Shown: positions 5,511 through 14,504, counted from the first letter of the stretch. The stretch is 64,000 bases of DNA from Acidovorax benzenivorans (GCF_028680575.1 NZ_JAPCKI010000015.1:58670-122669); one strand, 5' to 3'. The notes: a model not told the origin generated them from the letters alone. Translations and numbers: made by a program.

Positions 5511-8316
5511 TGCCGATGGCAAGGCTGCGGGCATTTTTGTGGACCTGCTGCAAGTGGTGGCTGCGCGCGAGCAGTGGACCATCAAATACGTGCCCTGCAG
5601 CTGGCAGGACTGCCTGGATGCGCTGCGCCAGGGGCAGCTCGACTTGATGCCCGACGTGGCACGCTCGCCCGAGCGCGAGATGCTGTACGACTTTCACAGC
5701 CTGCCGGTGCTGCACAGCTGGTCGCAGATTTACCGGACATCGGGCTCGCCCATTTACTCGTTGTTTGACTTGCAAGGCAAGCGGGTGGCGGTGCTCAAGG
5801 GATCCGTGCAGCGGTCCACGTTCTTGAACATGGTGGACAGCTTTGGTATTCAGGTGAGCCTGGTGGATGCACCCAGTCTCATCGATGCGTTTGCCATGGT
5901 GCAGCGGGGCGAGGCGGATGCGGTCATCTCCAACCACCTGTTCGGCAACTTTCATTCTGCCCGCTATGGGGTGGTGGACACGGGCATCGTGTTCCAGCCC
6001 GCTGCGTTGTTCTTTGCGACAGGCCCCAGGCGCGGTGCCGACGTGTTGGCAGCCATTGACCGATCCGTTGAGGACTGGCGCAGTGGTGCTGACCCGTCCT
6101 ATGCCCAGGTGATGCGCCACTGGGGTGGGCAGAACCCCGAAGTGCAGATTTCTCCCTGGGTGTGGCGGGGGCTGGCGGGTCTGGTGGCGTTCAGTTTGCT
6201 GGCAGCGCTGACGGCCGCGATCTTGCGTCGCCAAGTACAGGAGCGTACGCGTCACCTGCGGGATAGCGAGCAAAAGCTCGCCACCATTTTGGACAGTGTG
6301 GGGGCGTCTATCTACATCAAGGGCAAGGACTACCGTTACCAGTACGTCAACCACCATACGCTGCGTTACTTTGGCCGGCCAGCGCACGAGGTGCTGGGCC
6401 GTGATGACGCGGCATTTTTTGATGCAGCCACGGCGCAGCAGCTGCGAGCCAATGACCGGCGGGTGTTGGAAGAGGGCGAAACCTTGGAGGCGGAGGAGGT
6501 GAACACACCGTCCGCAACGGGTGAGACACGCGCGTTCCTGTCCGTCAAGATTCCGCTGCGCCACGCCGATGGCAGCATTTATGCACTGTGTGGCATCTCG
6601 ACCGACATCACCGAGCGCCGCAAGGCCGAAGAGTCGCTGCAGATTGCGGCCACGGTGTTTGAGTCGTTCGAGGGCATGATCGTCACTGGGCCAGACCAGC
6701 GCATCCTCAAGGCCAACCAGGCCTATGCGCGGCTGACCGGCTACACGGTTGACGAGCTGGTGGGGCAGACGCCGCGCCTGCTGCACTCGGGCCGCCAGGA
6801 CGCATCCTTTTACGCCGCCTTGCAGAACAGCTTGCATGCCACGGGCATGTGGCAGGGGGAGGTGTGGAACCGGCGCAAGGACGGCTCCGAATACCCGGCC
6901 TGGATCACCATCACCACCGTGCGCTCGCCGCGCGGCGAGATCACGCACTATGTGGGCACGCAGACGGACATCTCCAGCCGCAAGGCGGCCGAGGAAGAGA
7001 TCCGGCTGCTGGCCTTCTATGACCCGCTCACGGGCCTGCCCAATCGCCGGCTGATGAATGACCGCTTGCAGCACAGCCTGGCCGCCAGCGCGCGGTCGGG
7101 CGCAGGCGGCGCGTTGCTGTTTGTGGATCTGGACAACTTCAAGGACCTGAACGACACCCAGGGCCACGAGCTGGGCGACCAGCTGTTGCGCCAGGTGGCC
7201 GCGCGCCTGGGGGGCTGCGTGCGCATGGGCGACACCGTGGCGCGCCTGGGTGGGGACGAGTTTGTGGTGTTGCTGGAGGGGCTGAGCCCCCAGGTGCACG
7301 AAGCTGCCGCTCAGGCCGAGACGGTGGGACGCACGGTGCTGCAAGCGCTCAGCCAGAGCTACCCGCTCGACGGCCATGCGCACCACAGCTCCTGCAGCAT
7401 CGGCATTGCGCTGTATGCCGATGCGCGCGGCTCGGTGGATGAACTGCTCAAGCACGGCGACATGGCCATGTACCAGGCCAAGGGTGCTGGCCGCAACACC
7501 TTGCGCTTCTTTGATCCGCGCACCCAGGCCAACGTGACGGCGCGCACACTGCTGGAGGCCGGGTTGCGCGAGGGGCTGCGCGAGGGGCAGTTTTTGCTGC
7601 ACTACCAGGCGCAGATCAGCCAGCAGCAAGGTGTCGTGGGCGCCGAGGCACTGGTGCGTTGGCAGCACCCGCAGCGTGGGCTGGTGTCGCCGGCCGAGTT
7701 CATTCCGGTGGCAGAGGCGTCGGGCCTCATCGTGCCGCTCGGCGTGTGGATTTTGCGCACGGCCTGCCAGCAACTGGTGGCATGGGCCCGCGACCCGCAA
7801 ACCGCCCACTGGACCCTGGCAGTGAACGTGAGCGCGCGGCAGTTCCGCCACAGCCATTTTGTGGATGAAGTGCTGGGCCTGCTGGAAGAAACCGGCGCCA
7901 ACCCGCACCGGCTGAAGCTGGAGTTGACCGAGACCCTGCTGCTGGACGATGTGGAGGACACCATACAGCGCATGGACACCCTGCGTGCGGCAGGGCTGGG
8001 CTTCTCGCTGGACGACTTTGGAACGGGGTATTCCAGCCTGAGCTATCTCAAACGCTTGCCGCTGGACCAGCTCAAGATCGACCAGAGCTTTGTGCGCGAT
8101 CTGCTCACCGATGCCAACGACGCCAGCATTGCCCGCACCATCGTGACACTGGCCCAGAGCCTGGACCTGGGGGTGATTGCCGAGGGCGTCGAAACCCTGG
8201 AGCAACGCGACATGCTGGCGGGGCTGGGATGCCACACCTGGCAGGGCTACCTGTTCGGCCGCCCGGGACCGGCTGAGGCGCTGTTGCAGGCGGCGGCCGC
8301 TGCGCAGACGTCGTGA
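5491..8316 (+). CDS. Sensor diguanylate cyclase/phosphodiesterase (SBP-TM-PAS-PAS-GGDEF-EAL), 5' frameshifted
   Basis: The protein makes and/or breaks cyclic di-GMP. Order (941-residue numbering): periplasmic SBP_bac_3-like ligand domain (about 1-205), one membrane segment (VWRGLAGLVAFSLLAALTA, about 220-245), PAS (about 265-375), PAS-PAC (about 385-500), GGDEF (G587-F591 intact, with RxxD I-site R578-D581) and EAL (E719-L721, with DDFGTGYSS and KIDQSF). Both output domains look catalytically complete. The ATG at 5491 lacks a ribosome site, and the true 5' part with the signal peptide is in another frame (5358-5510). Without a corrected frame the sensor would not be exported. The cause may be a true mutation or a sequencing error. 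Confidence 0.85.
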   Translation: MSPRFVDADGKAAGIFVDLLQVVAAREQWTIKYVPCSWQDCLDALRQGQLDLMPDVARSPEREMLYDFHSLPVLHSWSQIYRTSGSPIYSLFDLQGKRVAVLKGSVQRSTFLNMVDSFGIQVSLVDAPSLIDAFAMVQRGEADAVISNHLFGNFHSARYGVVDTGIVFQPAALFFATGPRRGADVLAAIDRSVEDWRSGADPSYAQVMRHWGGQNPEVQISPWVWRGLAGLVAFSLLAALTAAILRRQVQERTRHLRDSEQKLATILDSVGASIYIKGKDYRYQYVNHHTLRYFGRPAHEVLGRDDAAFFDAATAQQLRANDRRVLEEGETLEAEEVNTPSATGETRAFLSVKIPLRHADGSIYALCGISTDITERRKAEESLQIAATVFESFEGMIVTGPDQRILKANQAYARLTGYTVDELVGQTPRLLHSGRQDASFYAALQNSLHATGMWQGEVWNRRKDGSEYPAWITITTVRSPRGEITHYVGTQTDISSRKAAEEEIRLLAFYDPLTGLPNRRLMNDRLQHSLAASARSGAGGALLFVDLDNFKDLNDTQGHELGDQLLRQVAARLGGCVRMGDTVARLGGDEFVVLLEGLSPQVHEAAAQAETVGRTVLQALSQSYPLDGHAHHSSCSIGIALYADARGSVDELLKHGDMAMYQAKGAGRNTLRFFDPRTQANVTARTLLEAGLREGLREGQFLLHYQAQISQQQGVVGAEALVRWQHPQRGLVSPAEFIPVAEASGLIVPLGVWILRTACQQLVAWARDPQTAHWTLAVNVSARQFRHSHFVDEVLGLLEETGANPHRLKLELTETLLLDDVEDTIQRMDTLRAAGLGFSLDDFGTGYSSLSYLKRLPLDQLKIDQSFVRDLLTDANDASIARTIVTLAQSLDLGVIAEGVETLEQRDMLAGLGCHTWQGYLFGRPGPAEALLQAAAAAQTS

Positions 8317-8520
8317 CACCGGTTGACGTATTTGGCGCCTTAGCCAGAGCGTCCACAGCGTTGCGCTACCTCATGGCTTGCCAACAACTGTCGCCATTGG
8401 CTGACATTGTGTAGCGCGTGGACGGTGTAAGGTATGGCAGGTCTTGTGACCGGCACAGGGCTGCCCTCCCTATGTACGCACTGTCTGCGTGCACGGTGTG
8501 GCAGTCAGCAGGAGCTTTCC

Positions 8521-9012
8521 ATGAAAAACACTATGTTTCCCACGATCCGTCTTCTTGTTTCTGGCGCGGCAGCGGCCGTGTTGTTCGGCCTGGCGGGCGG
8601 CGCCCACGCGCAGGCCTACGTCAATGCCACCGTGGGGGGCGAACTGGCACCCGGCGTGTATGGCCGTATCAACATCGGCAACGCGCCCCCGCCCCCGCTG
8701 CTCTACGCAGAGCCCGTCATCATCCAGCGCCCCGCCGTGGTGATGCCGCGCGCCCCCATCTACCTGTATGTGCCGCCGGGCCATGCCAAGAACTGGGGCA
8801 AACATTGTGCCCGCTACAACGCCTGCAGCCAGCCGGTGTACTTTGTGCAAGAGCCGCCTCCACGCCGTGGCAACCCGTACCAGGGCCCGCGCGGACGCGA
8901 TGACCTGCGCTGGGACGACGACCACGGGCGCGGTGGCAAACACGACCGTGACCATGACCGTGGGCATGGCCGGGGCGAAGGCCGTGGCAAGGGCCATGGC
9001 AACCGGGACTGA
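8521..9012 (+). CDS. Secreted protein with His/Asp/Gly/Arg-rich tail (unknown function)
   Basis: AGGAG lies 7 bases before ATG 8521. Residues 1-31 form a clear signal peptide ending AHAQ. The middle has a short conserved-looking block (NWGKHCARYNACSQPVYFV) with two cysteines that could form a disulfide. The C-terminal ~45 residues are a low-complexity GRDD / HDRDHDRGHGRGEG tail that could bind metals or nucleic acid. Similar small exported proteins of unknown function are common in Burkholderiales. I make no functional call. The upstream gap 8317-8520 shows no clear promoter. Confidence 0.75.
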   Translation: MKNTMFPTIRLLVSGAAAAVLFGLAGGAHAQAYVNATVGGELAPGVYGRINIGNAPPPPLLYAEPVIIQRPAVVMPRAPIYLYVPPGHAKNWGKHCARYNACSQPVYFVQEPPPRRGNPYQGPRGRDDLRWDDDHGRGGKHDRDHDRGHGRGEGRGKGHGNRD

Positions 9013-9127
9013 GCGGCCTTCTCAACCTGGGGCTGCAACCGTATTGAGCCGGGCGCAGCCCCGCACCACACCCTGTTTGCGCCACCGCAGAGCCTGTGGG
9101 GGCGCCTGCGGTTAAGCTCGGGCCCCT

Positions 9128-9907
9128 ATGGCCCAAGTCTCCTTTTCTCCCCCTTTCACCACACCGTCTGACGTCGCCAGCCAACTGCGCAGCAGCGGCT
9201 TTGCCGTGCTCGGTCCCGCGGCCGTTGCCGAGTGGGTTGGCTGTGATCTGTCTGCTCTGCAGGCCTTGAACAGCGACTGGGCAGCCTTGCCGCCCGATGA
9301 GTTCTTGAAGGACGGTGGCCGCTACCGGCGTCGTCGCCACGCCTGCTTTGTGCTGCAAGGTGGTCAGATGCAGCAGGTGCCGCACCGCGCCCACTGGCAG
9401 CCGGTTGAGTACAACGCGTTGCATGGTGGCATGGAGCGCTGGTTTGCGCCCATGGAGCCCGCCACGGTGGCGCAGCCCGTGTGGCAGCAATTGCTGGCCG
9501 CGCTGGCGGGTGTGTCGGACGCCGTGTTTGCCGGGCCGCAGGCACCGGTGCCCTGGTTTGTAGAGGCGCACCAGTTTCGCATCGACACCACCGACGGCAT
9601 TGGCCGCCCCACACCCGAAGGTGCCCACCGCGACGGGGTGGATCTGGTGGCGGTGTTTCTGGTGGGGCGCGAAGGCGTCAAGGGTGGTGAGACGCGTGTG
9701 TTTGAGGCCAACGGCCCTGCCGGGCAGCGCTTTACGCTGACCGAGCCGTGGTCGCTGCTGCTGCTGGACGATGCGCGCATGATCCATGAGTCCACCCCCA
9801 TCCAGCCGCTGGCCGAAGGGGGCTACCGCGACACCCTGGTGGTGACCTGCCGACGGGGCAACTTTCAGGGCGCAGACGTGGTGGGGCTGGCGCCATTGGG
9901 GACTTGA
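9128..9907 (+). CDS. 2-oxoglutarate/Fe(II) dioxygenase family protein
   Basis: This 259-residue protein belongs to the 2OG-Fe dioxygenase family related to BsmA and amino-acid hydroxylases. The metal triad is visible: H167-x-D169 in EGAHRDGVDL and H220 in ARMIHESTP. The co-substrate arginine is likely R235 in YRDTLVV. Such enzymes hydroxylate free amino acids or related small molecules; the substrate here is unknown. There is no signal peptide, so it acts in the cytoplasm. It starts 115 bases after the preceding gene and seems to be a single-gene unit. Confidence 0.8.
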   Translation: MAQVSFSPPFTTPSDVASQLRSSGFAVLGPAAVAEWVGCDLSALQALNSDWAALPPDEFLKDGGRYRRRRHACFVLQGGQMQQVPHRAHWQPVEYNALHGGMERWFAPMEPATVAQPVWQQLLAALAGVSDAVFAGPQAPVPWFVEAHQFRIDTTDGIGRPTPEGAHRDGVDLVAVFLVGREGVKGGETRVFEANGPAGQRFTLTEPWSLLLLDDARMIHESTPIQPLAEGGYRDTLVVTCRRGNFQGADVVGLAPLGT

Positions 9908-9933
9908 ACGCCCTCCGCAGGAGTGCATCCGAT

Positions 9934-9947
9934 TTGATGCGAATCAA
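9934..9947. promoter_or_regulatory. FNR/Anr box (TTGAT GCGA ATCAA)
   Basis: The sequence is a perfect match to TTGATNNNNATCAA. Its centre lies 88 bases before the usp start codon. If the box sits at -41.5 as at class II FNR promoters, transcription would start near 9982, and a weak -10 (CACACT, 9970-9975) lies where expected. It predicts oxygen-limited induction of the universal stress protein. Confidence 0.7.
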
Positions 9948-10028
9948 GATGCGCGGTAAGGTAGGCGTTCACACTGATCACTGTGGGGCCACAAGCCCGT
10001 CACACCATTCAACCCAAGGAGATGCACC

Positions 10029-10466
10029 ATGTTCAAGCACATTCTGGTTCCTGTCGATGGTTCCAAGACCTCGATGCTGGCCGTATCCAAGGCCGCAGGC
10101 CTGGCCAAGACCTTCGGCAGCGCCGTCACGGCGGTGTACGTGATCGACCCGTATCCCTTCACTGGCGTGGGCGCTGACTTTGCCTACGGCCAGGCGCAAT
10201 ACATCAGTGCCGCCACGGCCGAGGCCAATGCAGCGCTGGATGCCACCAAGAAGGCCATGGCCGATGCGGGGGTGCAGGTCACCGCCGTGGTGGGCGAGGG
10301 CCATGCGGTGCACGATGGCATTTTGCGGGCCCTGGAGGGCTCGGGCGCCGACCTCATCGTGATGGGCTCACACGGCCGTCGTGGCCTGGAAAAGCTGGTG
10401 CTGGGCAGCGTCACGCAGCGTGTGCTGGGTGTGGTGCACATCCCCGTGCTGGTCGTGCGGGACTGA
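10029..10466 (+). CDS. Universal stress protein, UspA family
   Basis: This is a single 145-residue Usp domain of normal length. The N-terminus (FKHILVPVDGSKTS) and the ATP-binding loop near the end (GSHGRRGLEKLVLGSVTQRV) fit the G-2x-G-9x-G(S/T) pattern of nucleotide-binding Usps. These proteins are cytoplasmic dimers that help survival under energy or redox stress. CCAAGGAGATGCACC gives a strong ribosome site. An FNR/Anr box upstream and an intrinsic terminator downstream (10483-10511) make it a one-gene, probably oxygen-controlled unit. Confidence 0.92.
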   Translation: MFKHILVPVDGSKTSMLAVSKAAGLAKTFGSAVTAVYVIDPYPFTGVGADFAYGQAQYISAATAEANAALDATKKAMADAGVQVTAVVGEGHAVHDGILRALEGSGADLIVMGSHGRRGLEKLVLGSVTQRVLGVVHIPVLVVRD

Positions 10467-10482
10467 GTGCCCTTGCCTCATG

Positions 10483-10511
10483 AAAAACGGCTCCGAAAGG
10501 AGCCGTTTTTA
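10483..10511 (+). terminator. Intrinsic terminator of usp
   Basis: ACGGCTCC GAAA GGAGCCGT is followed by TTTTTAT and preceded by a run of A, so it can work for both strands. It begins 17 bases after the usp stop. Confidence 0.88.
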
Positions 10512-10590
10512 TTTCAGTTCTCGATGACGCTGCGCACCACCCGTAGCCATCTGCGCTTGGAATAGGCACGCCCCAGGCCAGTGCACCCGT

Positions 10591-10658
10591 GGAGCTGGCT
10601 TTGCCAGTCCACCGGGTGCGTCCCCCTCCAGGGGGAAGGCGCGAAGCGCCTCAGGGGG
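10591..10658 (-). repeat. Gene-end repeat, copy A
   Basis: This GC-rich element abuts the stop codon of the Bug gene at 10659. Read from that stop codon it forms GGCGC TTC GCGCC, CCCCC TGGA GGGGG and GCTGGC AAA GCCAGC. Related copies follow katG (about 61038-61110) and the PAS-LuxR gene (61727-61798), in the same orientation relative to each gene. Confidence 0.7.
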
Positions 10659-11642
10659 TCACTCAATCTTTGCGCCAGAGGCTTCAACAATGCCCTTCCA
10701 CTTGGCGTAGTCGGTCTTGAGCAGGGTATTGAACTGAGCGGACGACATGGCCTCCGGCTCGGCGCCTTGGGCATGGATGGCGGCCTTCATTTCGGGGGTG
10801 GTCAGCAGTTTGTTGATTTCTGCGTTGACGACGTTCACCACGGTGGCCGGTGTGCCGGCGGGAGCAAACACGCCGTACCAGGTGCTCACATCAAAGTCTT
10901 TGAAGCCCGACTCGGACACGGTGGGTACCTCGGGCATGGACGAACTGCGCTTGGCCGAGGTCACGGCCAGCGGGCGCAACTTGCCCGACTTGATCTGGGC
11001 CATGGCCGACGGCACCGAGGACATGAGCAGGTCCACGTTGCCGGACAGCGCATCCATCAGCGCAGGGTTGGAGCCCTTGTACGGGATGTGGCTGAGCTTG
11101 ATGCCCGCAGCCTTCTCGAACAGGTCGCCCGCCAGATGGATGGAGGTGCCGTTGCCGGGCGATCCGTAGGTGATGGTGCCGGGCGCAGCCTTGGCGGCAG
11201 CCACCACGTCGGCCAGCGTCTTGAACTTGGAGTTCGCGCTGGTCGCAATGACCACGGGCGTGTAGGCCACATGGGCCACGGCGGTCAGGTCCTTGGTGGG
11301 GTCCCAGGGCAGGTTCTTGTAGAGCCAGGGGCCGATCACCAGGTTGTCTTTCTGGCCCATGACGAGGTCATAGCCCGTGGGCGCGGCCTTGACGGCCTCG
11401 CCAATGCCGATGGTGCCGCCCGCGCCGGCCTTGTTGTCTGCCACCACGGTCCACTTGGCGCCTTCGGTGAGCTTGGTGGCCACCAGGCGCGACAGGATGT
11501 CGGTGCCGCCGCCGGGTGGGAAGGGCACGATCAGGCGGATGGGCTTGGTGGGGTAGGCCGCTGCCGGTGCGGGCGCCTGTGCGTGGGCCGTGGTACCCAG
11601 CGCAAAGGCGAGGGCGGTGAAGGAAAGCAGGGTGCGAATCAT
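10659..11642 (-). CDS. Bug-family (tripartite tricarboxylate transporter) substrate-binding protein
   Basis: The signal peptide MIRTLLSFTALAFALG ends at TAHAQ. The mature part has the Bug hallmarks: YPTKPIRLIVPFPPGGGTD, DNKAGAGG, YGSPGNGTS and HIPYKGSNPAL. Bug proteins bind carboxylates in the periplasm for TctAB-type transport or signalling. No tctA/tctB genes are nearby, so this is an orphan receptor. Start 11642 is chosen because it opens the signal peptide; GGAGA lies 11 bases upstream, a rather long spacing. Length (327 residues) is normal. The ligand cannot be deduced. Confidence 0.88.
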   Translation of the reverse strand: MIRTLLSFTALAFALGTTAHAQAPAPAAAYPTKPIRLIVPFPPGGGTDILSRLVATKLTEGAKWTVVADNKAGAGGTIGIGEAVKAAPTGYDLVMGQKDNLVIGPWLYKNLPWDPTKDLTAVAHVAYTPVVIATSANSKFKTLADVVAAAKAAPGTITYGSPGNGTSIHLAGDLFEKAAGIKLSHIPYKGSNPALMDALSGNVDLLMSSVPSAMAQIKSGKLRPLAVTSAKRSSSMPEVPTVSESGFKDFDVSTWYGVFAPAGTPATVVNVVNAEINKLLTTPEMKAAIHAQGAEPEAMSSAQFNTLLKTDYAKWKGIVEASGAKIE

Positions 11643-11729
11643 AGTGAGCAATGTCTCCGTCGTTTCATGGGATGTGCAGGCCGCCGTTCGGGGCCCACTA
11701 CACGGCTGATCTGGGTCAGCGGGCGCCAA

Positions 11730-11742
11730 TGATCGCTGATCA
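11730..11742. promoter_or_regulatory. Perfect palindrome TGATC GCT GATCA upstream of the Bug gene
   Basis: A 13-bp inverted repeat lies about 90 bases upstream of the Bug start. It is a candidate operator for the Bug gene; no regulator gene is adjacent. The rest of 11643-11841 shows no gene. Confidence 0.35.
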
Positions 11743-11841
11743 CCGGCGGCGGCTGCCTTGCCAATAGCGGGTGGCAGCATCGCCGCTGGCGATGGCGTTC
11801 TGCGCAACCCGCAGTCCCCTGTCAGTTGCCAGATGGCAGGT

Positions 11842-13026
11842 TCAGAGGCGTTCAAAAATGGCCGCAATGCCCTGGCCGCCGCCAATGCACATCGTCACCA
11901 GCGCGTAGCGGCCCTGGATGCGTTGCAACTCGTAGATGGCCTTGACGGTGATGAGCGCACCGGTGGCGCCGATGGGGTGGCCCAGCGAAATGCCCGAGCC
12001 GTTGGGGTTGACCTTGGCCGGGTCCAGGCCCAGGTCCTTGGTCACTGCGCAGGCCTGGGCGGCAAAGGCTTCGTTGGCTTCGATCACGTCCAGGTCGTTG
12101 ATGGTGAGGCCAGCCTTCTTCAGCGCCAGTTGCGTGGCGGGCACGGGGCCAATGCCCATGTACTTGGGGTCCACTCCCGCATGGGCATAGGCCACCAGGC
12201 GGGCCAGGGGCTTGGCGCCGCGCGCCTTGGCCGCGCCAGCCTCCATCAGCACCACGGCGGCGGCGGCGTCGTTGATGCCCGATGCGTTGCCTGCGGTCAC
12301 CGTGCCGTTTTCCTTGATGAACACGGGCTTGAGCTTGGCCAGGTCTTCCATCGTGGCGCCGGGGCGGAAGTGCTCGTCGGTGGCGTACAACACGTCGCCC
12401 TTCTTGCTCTTCAAGGTGACGGGGACGATCTGGTCCTTGAACACGCCAGCCTGCGTGGCGCGCTCGGCGCGGTTGTGGCTTTCGACTGCCAGCTTGTCCT
12501 GGTCTTCGCGGCTGATGCCCCACTTGGCGGCGATGTTCTCGGCCGTCACACCCATGTGGATGTTGTGGAAGGGGTCGTGCAGCGCGCCGATCATCATGTC
12601 CACCATCTTGGTGTCGCCCATGCGGGCGCCCCAGCGCATGTTCAGGCTGGCAAAAGGCACGCGGCTCATGTTCTCGGCACCACCGCCAATCGCTACATCG
12701 GTGTCGCCCAGCAGGATGGACTGGCTGGCGTTGACGATGGCCTGCAGGCCCGAGCCGCACAGGCGGTTCACGTTGAAAGCAGGCGTGCCTTCGCCGCAGC
12801 CGCCGTGGATGGCCGCCACGCGCGACAAGTACATGTCCTTGGGCTCGGTGTTGACCACGTGGCCAAACACCACGTGGCCCACGTCCTTGCCCTCTACGTT
12901 GGCGCGCGCCAGCGATTCGCGCACGACGAGCGCGCCCAGATCGGTGGGGGGCACGTCCTTGAGGCTGCCGCCAAAGGTGCCAATGGCGGTGCGCACTGCG
13001 CTGACGACGACGACTTCACGGGTCAT
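11842..13026 (-). CDS. bktB: Acetyl-CoA acetyltransferase / beta-ketothiolase
   Basis: This enzyme condenses or cleaves acyl-CoA with acetyl-CoA. It is a full-length 394-residue thiolase with active-site C90 (NRLCGSG), H350 (SLGHPIGATG) and C380 (VTMCIGGGQG). From memory, sequence blocks such as MTREVVVVSAVRTAIGTFGG and the C-terminus IAAIFERL closely resemble BktB of Cupriavidus necator, the broad-range thiolase of polyhydroxyalkanoate and fatty-acid metabolism. AAAGGA precedes the ATG. It is followed on the same strand by no close partner, while an SDR gene lies 93 bases upstream, perhaps in one transcript. Confidence 0.9.
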   Translation of the reverse strand: MTREVVVVSAVRTAIGTFGGSLKDVPPTDLGALVVRESLARANVEGKDVGHVVFGHVVNTEPKDMYLSRVAAIHGGCGEGTPAFNVNRLCGSGLQAIVNASQSILLGDTDVAIGGGAENMSRVPFASLNMRWGARMGDTKMVDMMIGALHDPFHNIHMGVTAENIAAKWGISREDQDKLAVESHNRAERATQAGVFKDQIVPVTLKSKKGDVLYATDEHFRPGATMEDLAKLKPVFIKENGTVTAGNASGINDAAAAVVLMEAGAAKARGAKPLARLVAYAHAGVDPKYMGIGPVPATQLALKKAGLTINDLDVIEANEAFAAQACAVTKDLGLDPAKVNPNGSGISLGHPIGATGALITVKAIYELQRIQGRYALVTMCIGGGQGIAAIFERL

Positions 13027-13119
13027 GGGGAGGTCCTTTCAGTTGAATTTCAGGTCAAATTGGCCGCTAGCGCTTGTCCATAATGCGCGAGTAGCTATAA
13101 AAACAGGAGTATCTGGGCT

Positions 13120-13881
13120 TCATGCATCCCTGACATCGGCCACTGGGTTGGTGCCGAAGTCTGCGCGCTCCAGCCAGGCGAGCACGCGGATAGCGGCGTC
13201 GGCAGGCGATGTGAGCTGGCCACCCGTCTTGAGGTTGGCGAAATTCTGGCGGTCCGGGAAGGCGGCCGGGTCGGCACCGCGCAGCTGGACCTGCATGTCG
13301 GTGTCGATCACACCGGGAGCCAGCGAGCATACCTTGGCACCATGGGGCTTGATGGCTTCGTCCAGCGCCACGCAGCGCGTGAAATGGTCCATGCCCGCCT
13401 TGGCGGCGCAGTACGCGGCCTGTGAGGCCATGGCCCGGCGGCCCAGGCCTGAGGAGATGTTGAGCACCTTGCGGGGTACCGTCCAGCTGTCCGTTGCGCC
13501 CAGAAACGCGGCGGTCAGCTGCATGGGCGCCTCCAACCCTACACGCAGGGCGGTGGCCAGGTCGTCCACATCGCTGCCTGACAGCGGCGCAATGCGCGGG
13601 ATCATGCCCGCGTTGTTGATGAGGGTGGCGCTGGCAAACGCCTGTGGGCCTTGGGCTTGCAGCCACGCTTGCAGCTTGTGGGCGGCCTGCTCGCCCTGCG
13701 ACAGGTCTTGTTGCCACTGTTCGAGGGTGACGCCTGCGGCCCGGGCCTCGGTGGCCAGGTCGTCATTGGCACTGCGCGCGATGCAGATCAGGGTGTTGCC
13801 GCTGCGCAAAAGCTGCTGGGCCATGGCCAGGCCCATGCCGCGCGATGCGCCGGTGAGGATGTAGAGGTGGTTTTGAGGCAT
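13120..13881 (-). CDS. Short-chain dehydrogenase/reductase (benzil reductase-like)
   Basis: The protein is a 253-residue Rossmann-fold oxidoreductase. The cofactor loop is TGASRGMG near residue 10. The catalytic Tyr and Lys lie in YCAAKAGMDH, preceded by LNISSGLG with the Ser. An NNAG motif (LINNAGMIP) is present. The family reduces small carbonyl compounds with NAD(P)H; the substrate is unknown. It lies between bktB and a marR gene on the same strand. The gap to bktB (13027-13119) includes an AGTAGCTATAAAAACA stretch of the dispersed repeat family. Confidence 0.85.
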   Translation of the reverse strand: MPQNHLYILTGASRGMGLAMAQQLLRSGNTLICIARSANDDLATEARAAGVTLEQWQQDLSQGEQAAHKLQAWLQAQGPQAFASATLINNAGMIPRIAPLSGSDVDDLATALRVGLEAPMQLTAAFLGATDSWTVPRKVLNISSGLGRRAMASQAAYCAAKAGMDHFTRCVALDEAIKPHGAKVCSLAPGVIDTDMQVQLRGADPAAFPDRQNFANLKTGGQLTSPADAAIRVLAWLERADFGTNPVADVRDA

Positions 13882-13920
13882 CCCGCCATGTTACTGCGCA
13901 GTACACAGGTCCGGGTACTG

Positions 13921-14436
13921 CTACAGGCGCGGGGGAGACTCCAGCGCAGCCAGCAGCAGTGCCAGCCGCGTGTCCAGCGCCGCCAGGTCGGCCGCCTTGA
14001 GGGCTGAGAGGATGCGGTGTTCGTTGGCCACATGGGCTTCCACGGCGCGGTCGATCAGTTCCAGCCCCTGGGGCGTGAGCTGCACCAGCGAGCTGCGTGC
14101 GTCGGCGGGGTTGGGCAGGCGTTCGATCCAGCCTTGGGCCTCAAGCTTGGTCATGCGATGCGTCATGGTGCCAGAGGTGACCATGAGGGTGGAGAACAGC
14201 GTGGTCGGGGCCAGGCAGTAGGGTGCGCCACTGCGGCGCAGCGTGGCCAGCATGTCGAACTCCCAACTGCTCAGGCCGAACTCGGCAAAGGTTTCGTCGA
14301 GCCGCCGCTCCAGCAGCACGGCGCAGCGCTTGATGCGCCCGATGGGGCCCATGGGGCTGGCGTCCAGGTCGGGGCGCTCGCGTTGCCACTGGGCCAGGAT
14401 GGCATCGACGGCATCGGGTTGGCGTGTGGTGACCAT
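13921..14436 (-). CDS. MarR-family transcriptional regulator
   Basis: This 171-residue winged-helix dimer has the MarR core (SSWEFDMLATLRRSG, then GTMTHRMTKLEAQGWIERL and DARSSLVQLTPQGLELI). It is divergent from the EamA exporter gene with 75 bases between. Two palindromes of the MarR type lie in that gap. The obvious inference is that it represses itself and the exporter until a small ligand binds. Confidence 0.92.
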   Translation of the reverse strand: MVTTRQPDAVDAILAQWQRERPDLDASPMGPIGRIKRCAVLLERRLDETFAEFGLSSWEFDMLATLRRSGAPYCLAPTTLFSTLMVTSGTMTHRMTKLEAQGWIERLPNPADARSSLVQLTPQGLELIDRAVEAHVANEHRILSALKAADLAALDTRLALLLAALESPPRL

Positions 14437-14456
14437 GAGGGTGTGTGGGTTGATTT

Positions 14457-14504
14457 ATCTTGAATTCGAGATTGTATGGTAGAGTTTTTGTCTTGATATA
14501 AAGA
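14457..14504. promoter_or_regulatory. Pair of MarR-type operators between marR and the EamA gene
   Basis: ATCTTGAATTCGAGAT (14457-14472) and TCTTGATATAAAGA (14491-14504) are near-perfect palindromes sharing TCTTGA. They occupy most of the divergent gap, and the second ends only 7 bases before the exporter start. The stretch is AT-rich against a GC-rich background, as expected for overlapping promoters. Confidence 0.6.

Noticed and set aside
5437..8319. A 960-codon open frame on the minus strand opposite the GGDEF-EAL gene
   Set aside because: It is a shadow of GC-rich codon use; its product is Gln/His/Arg-rich without any domain, while the plus strand has complete GGDEF and EAL motifs.
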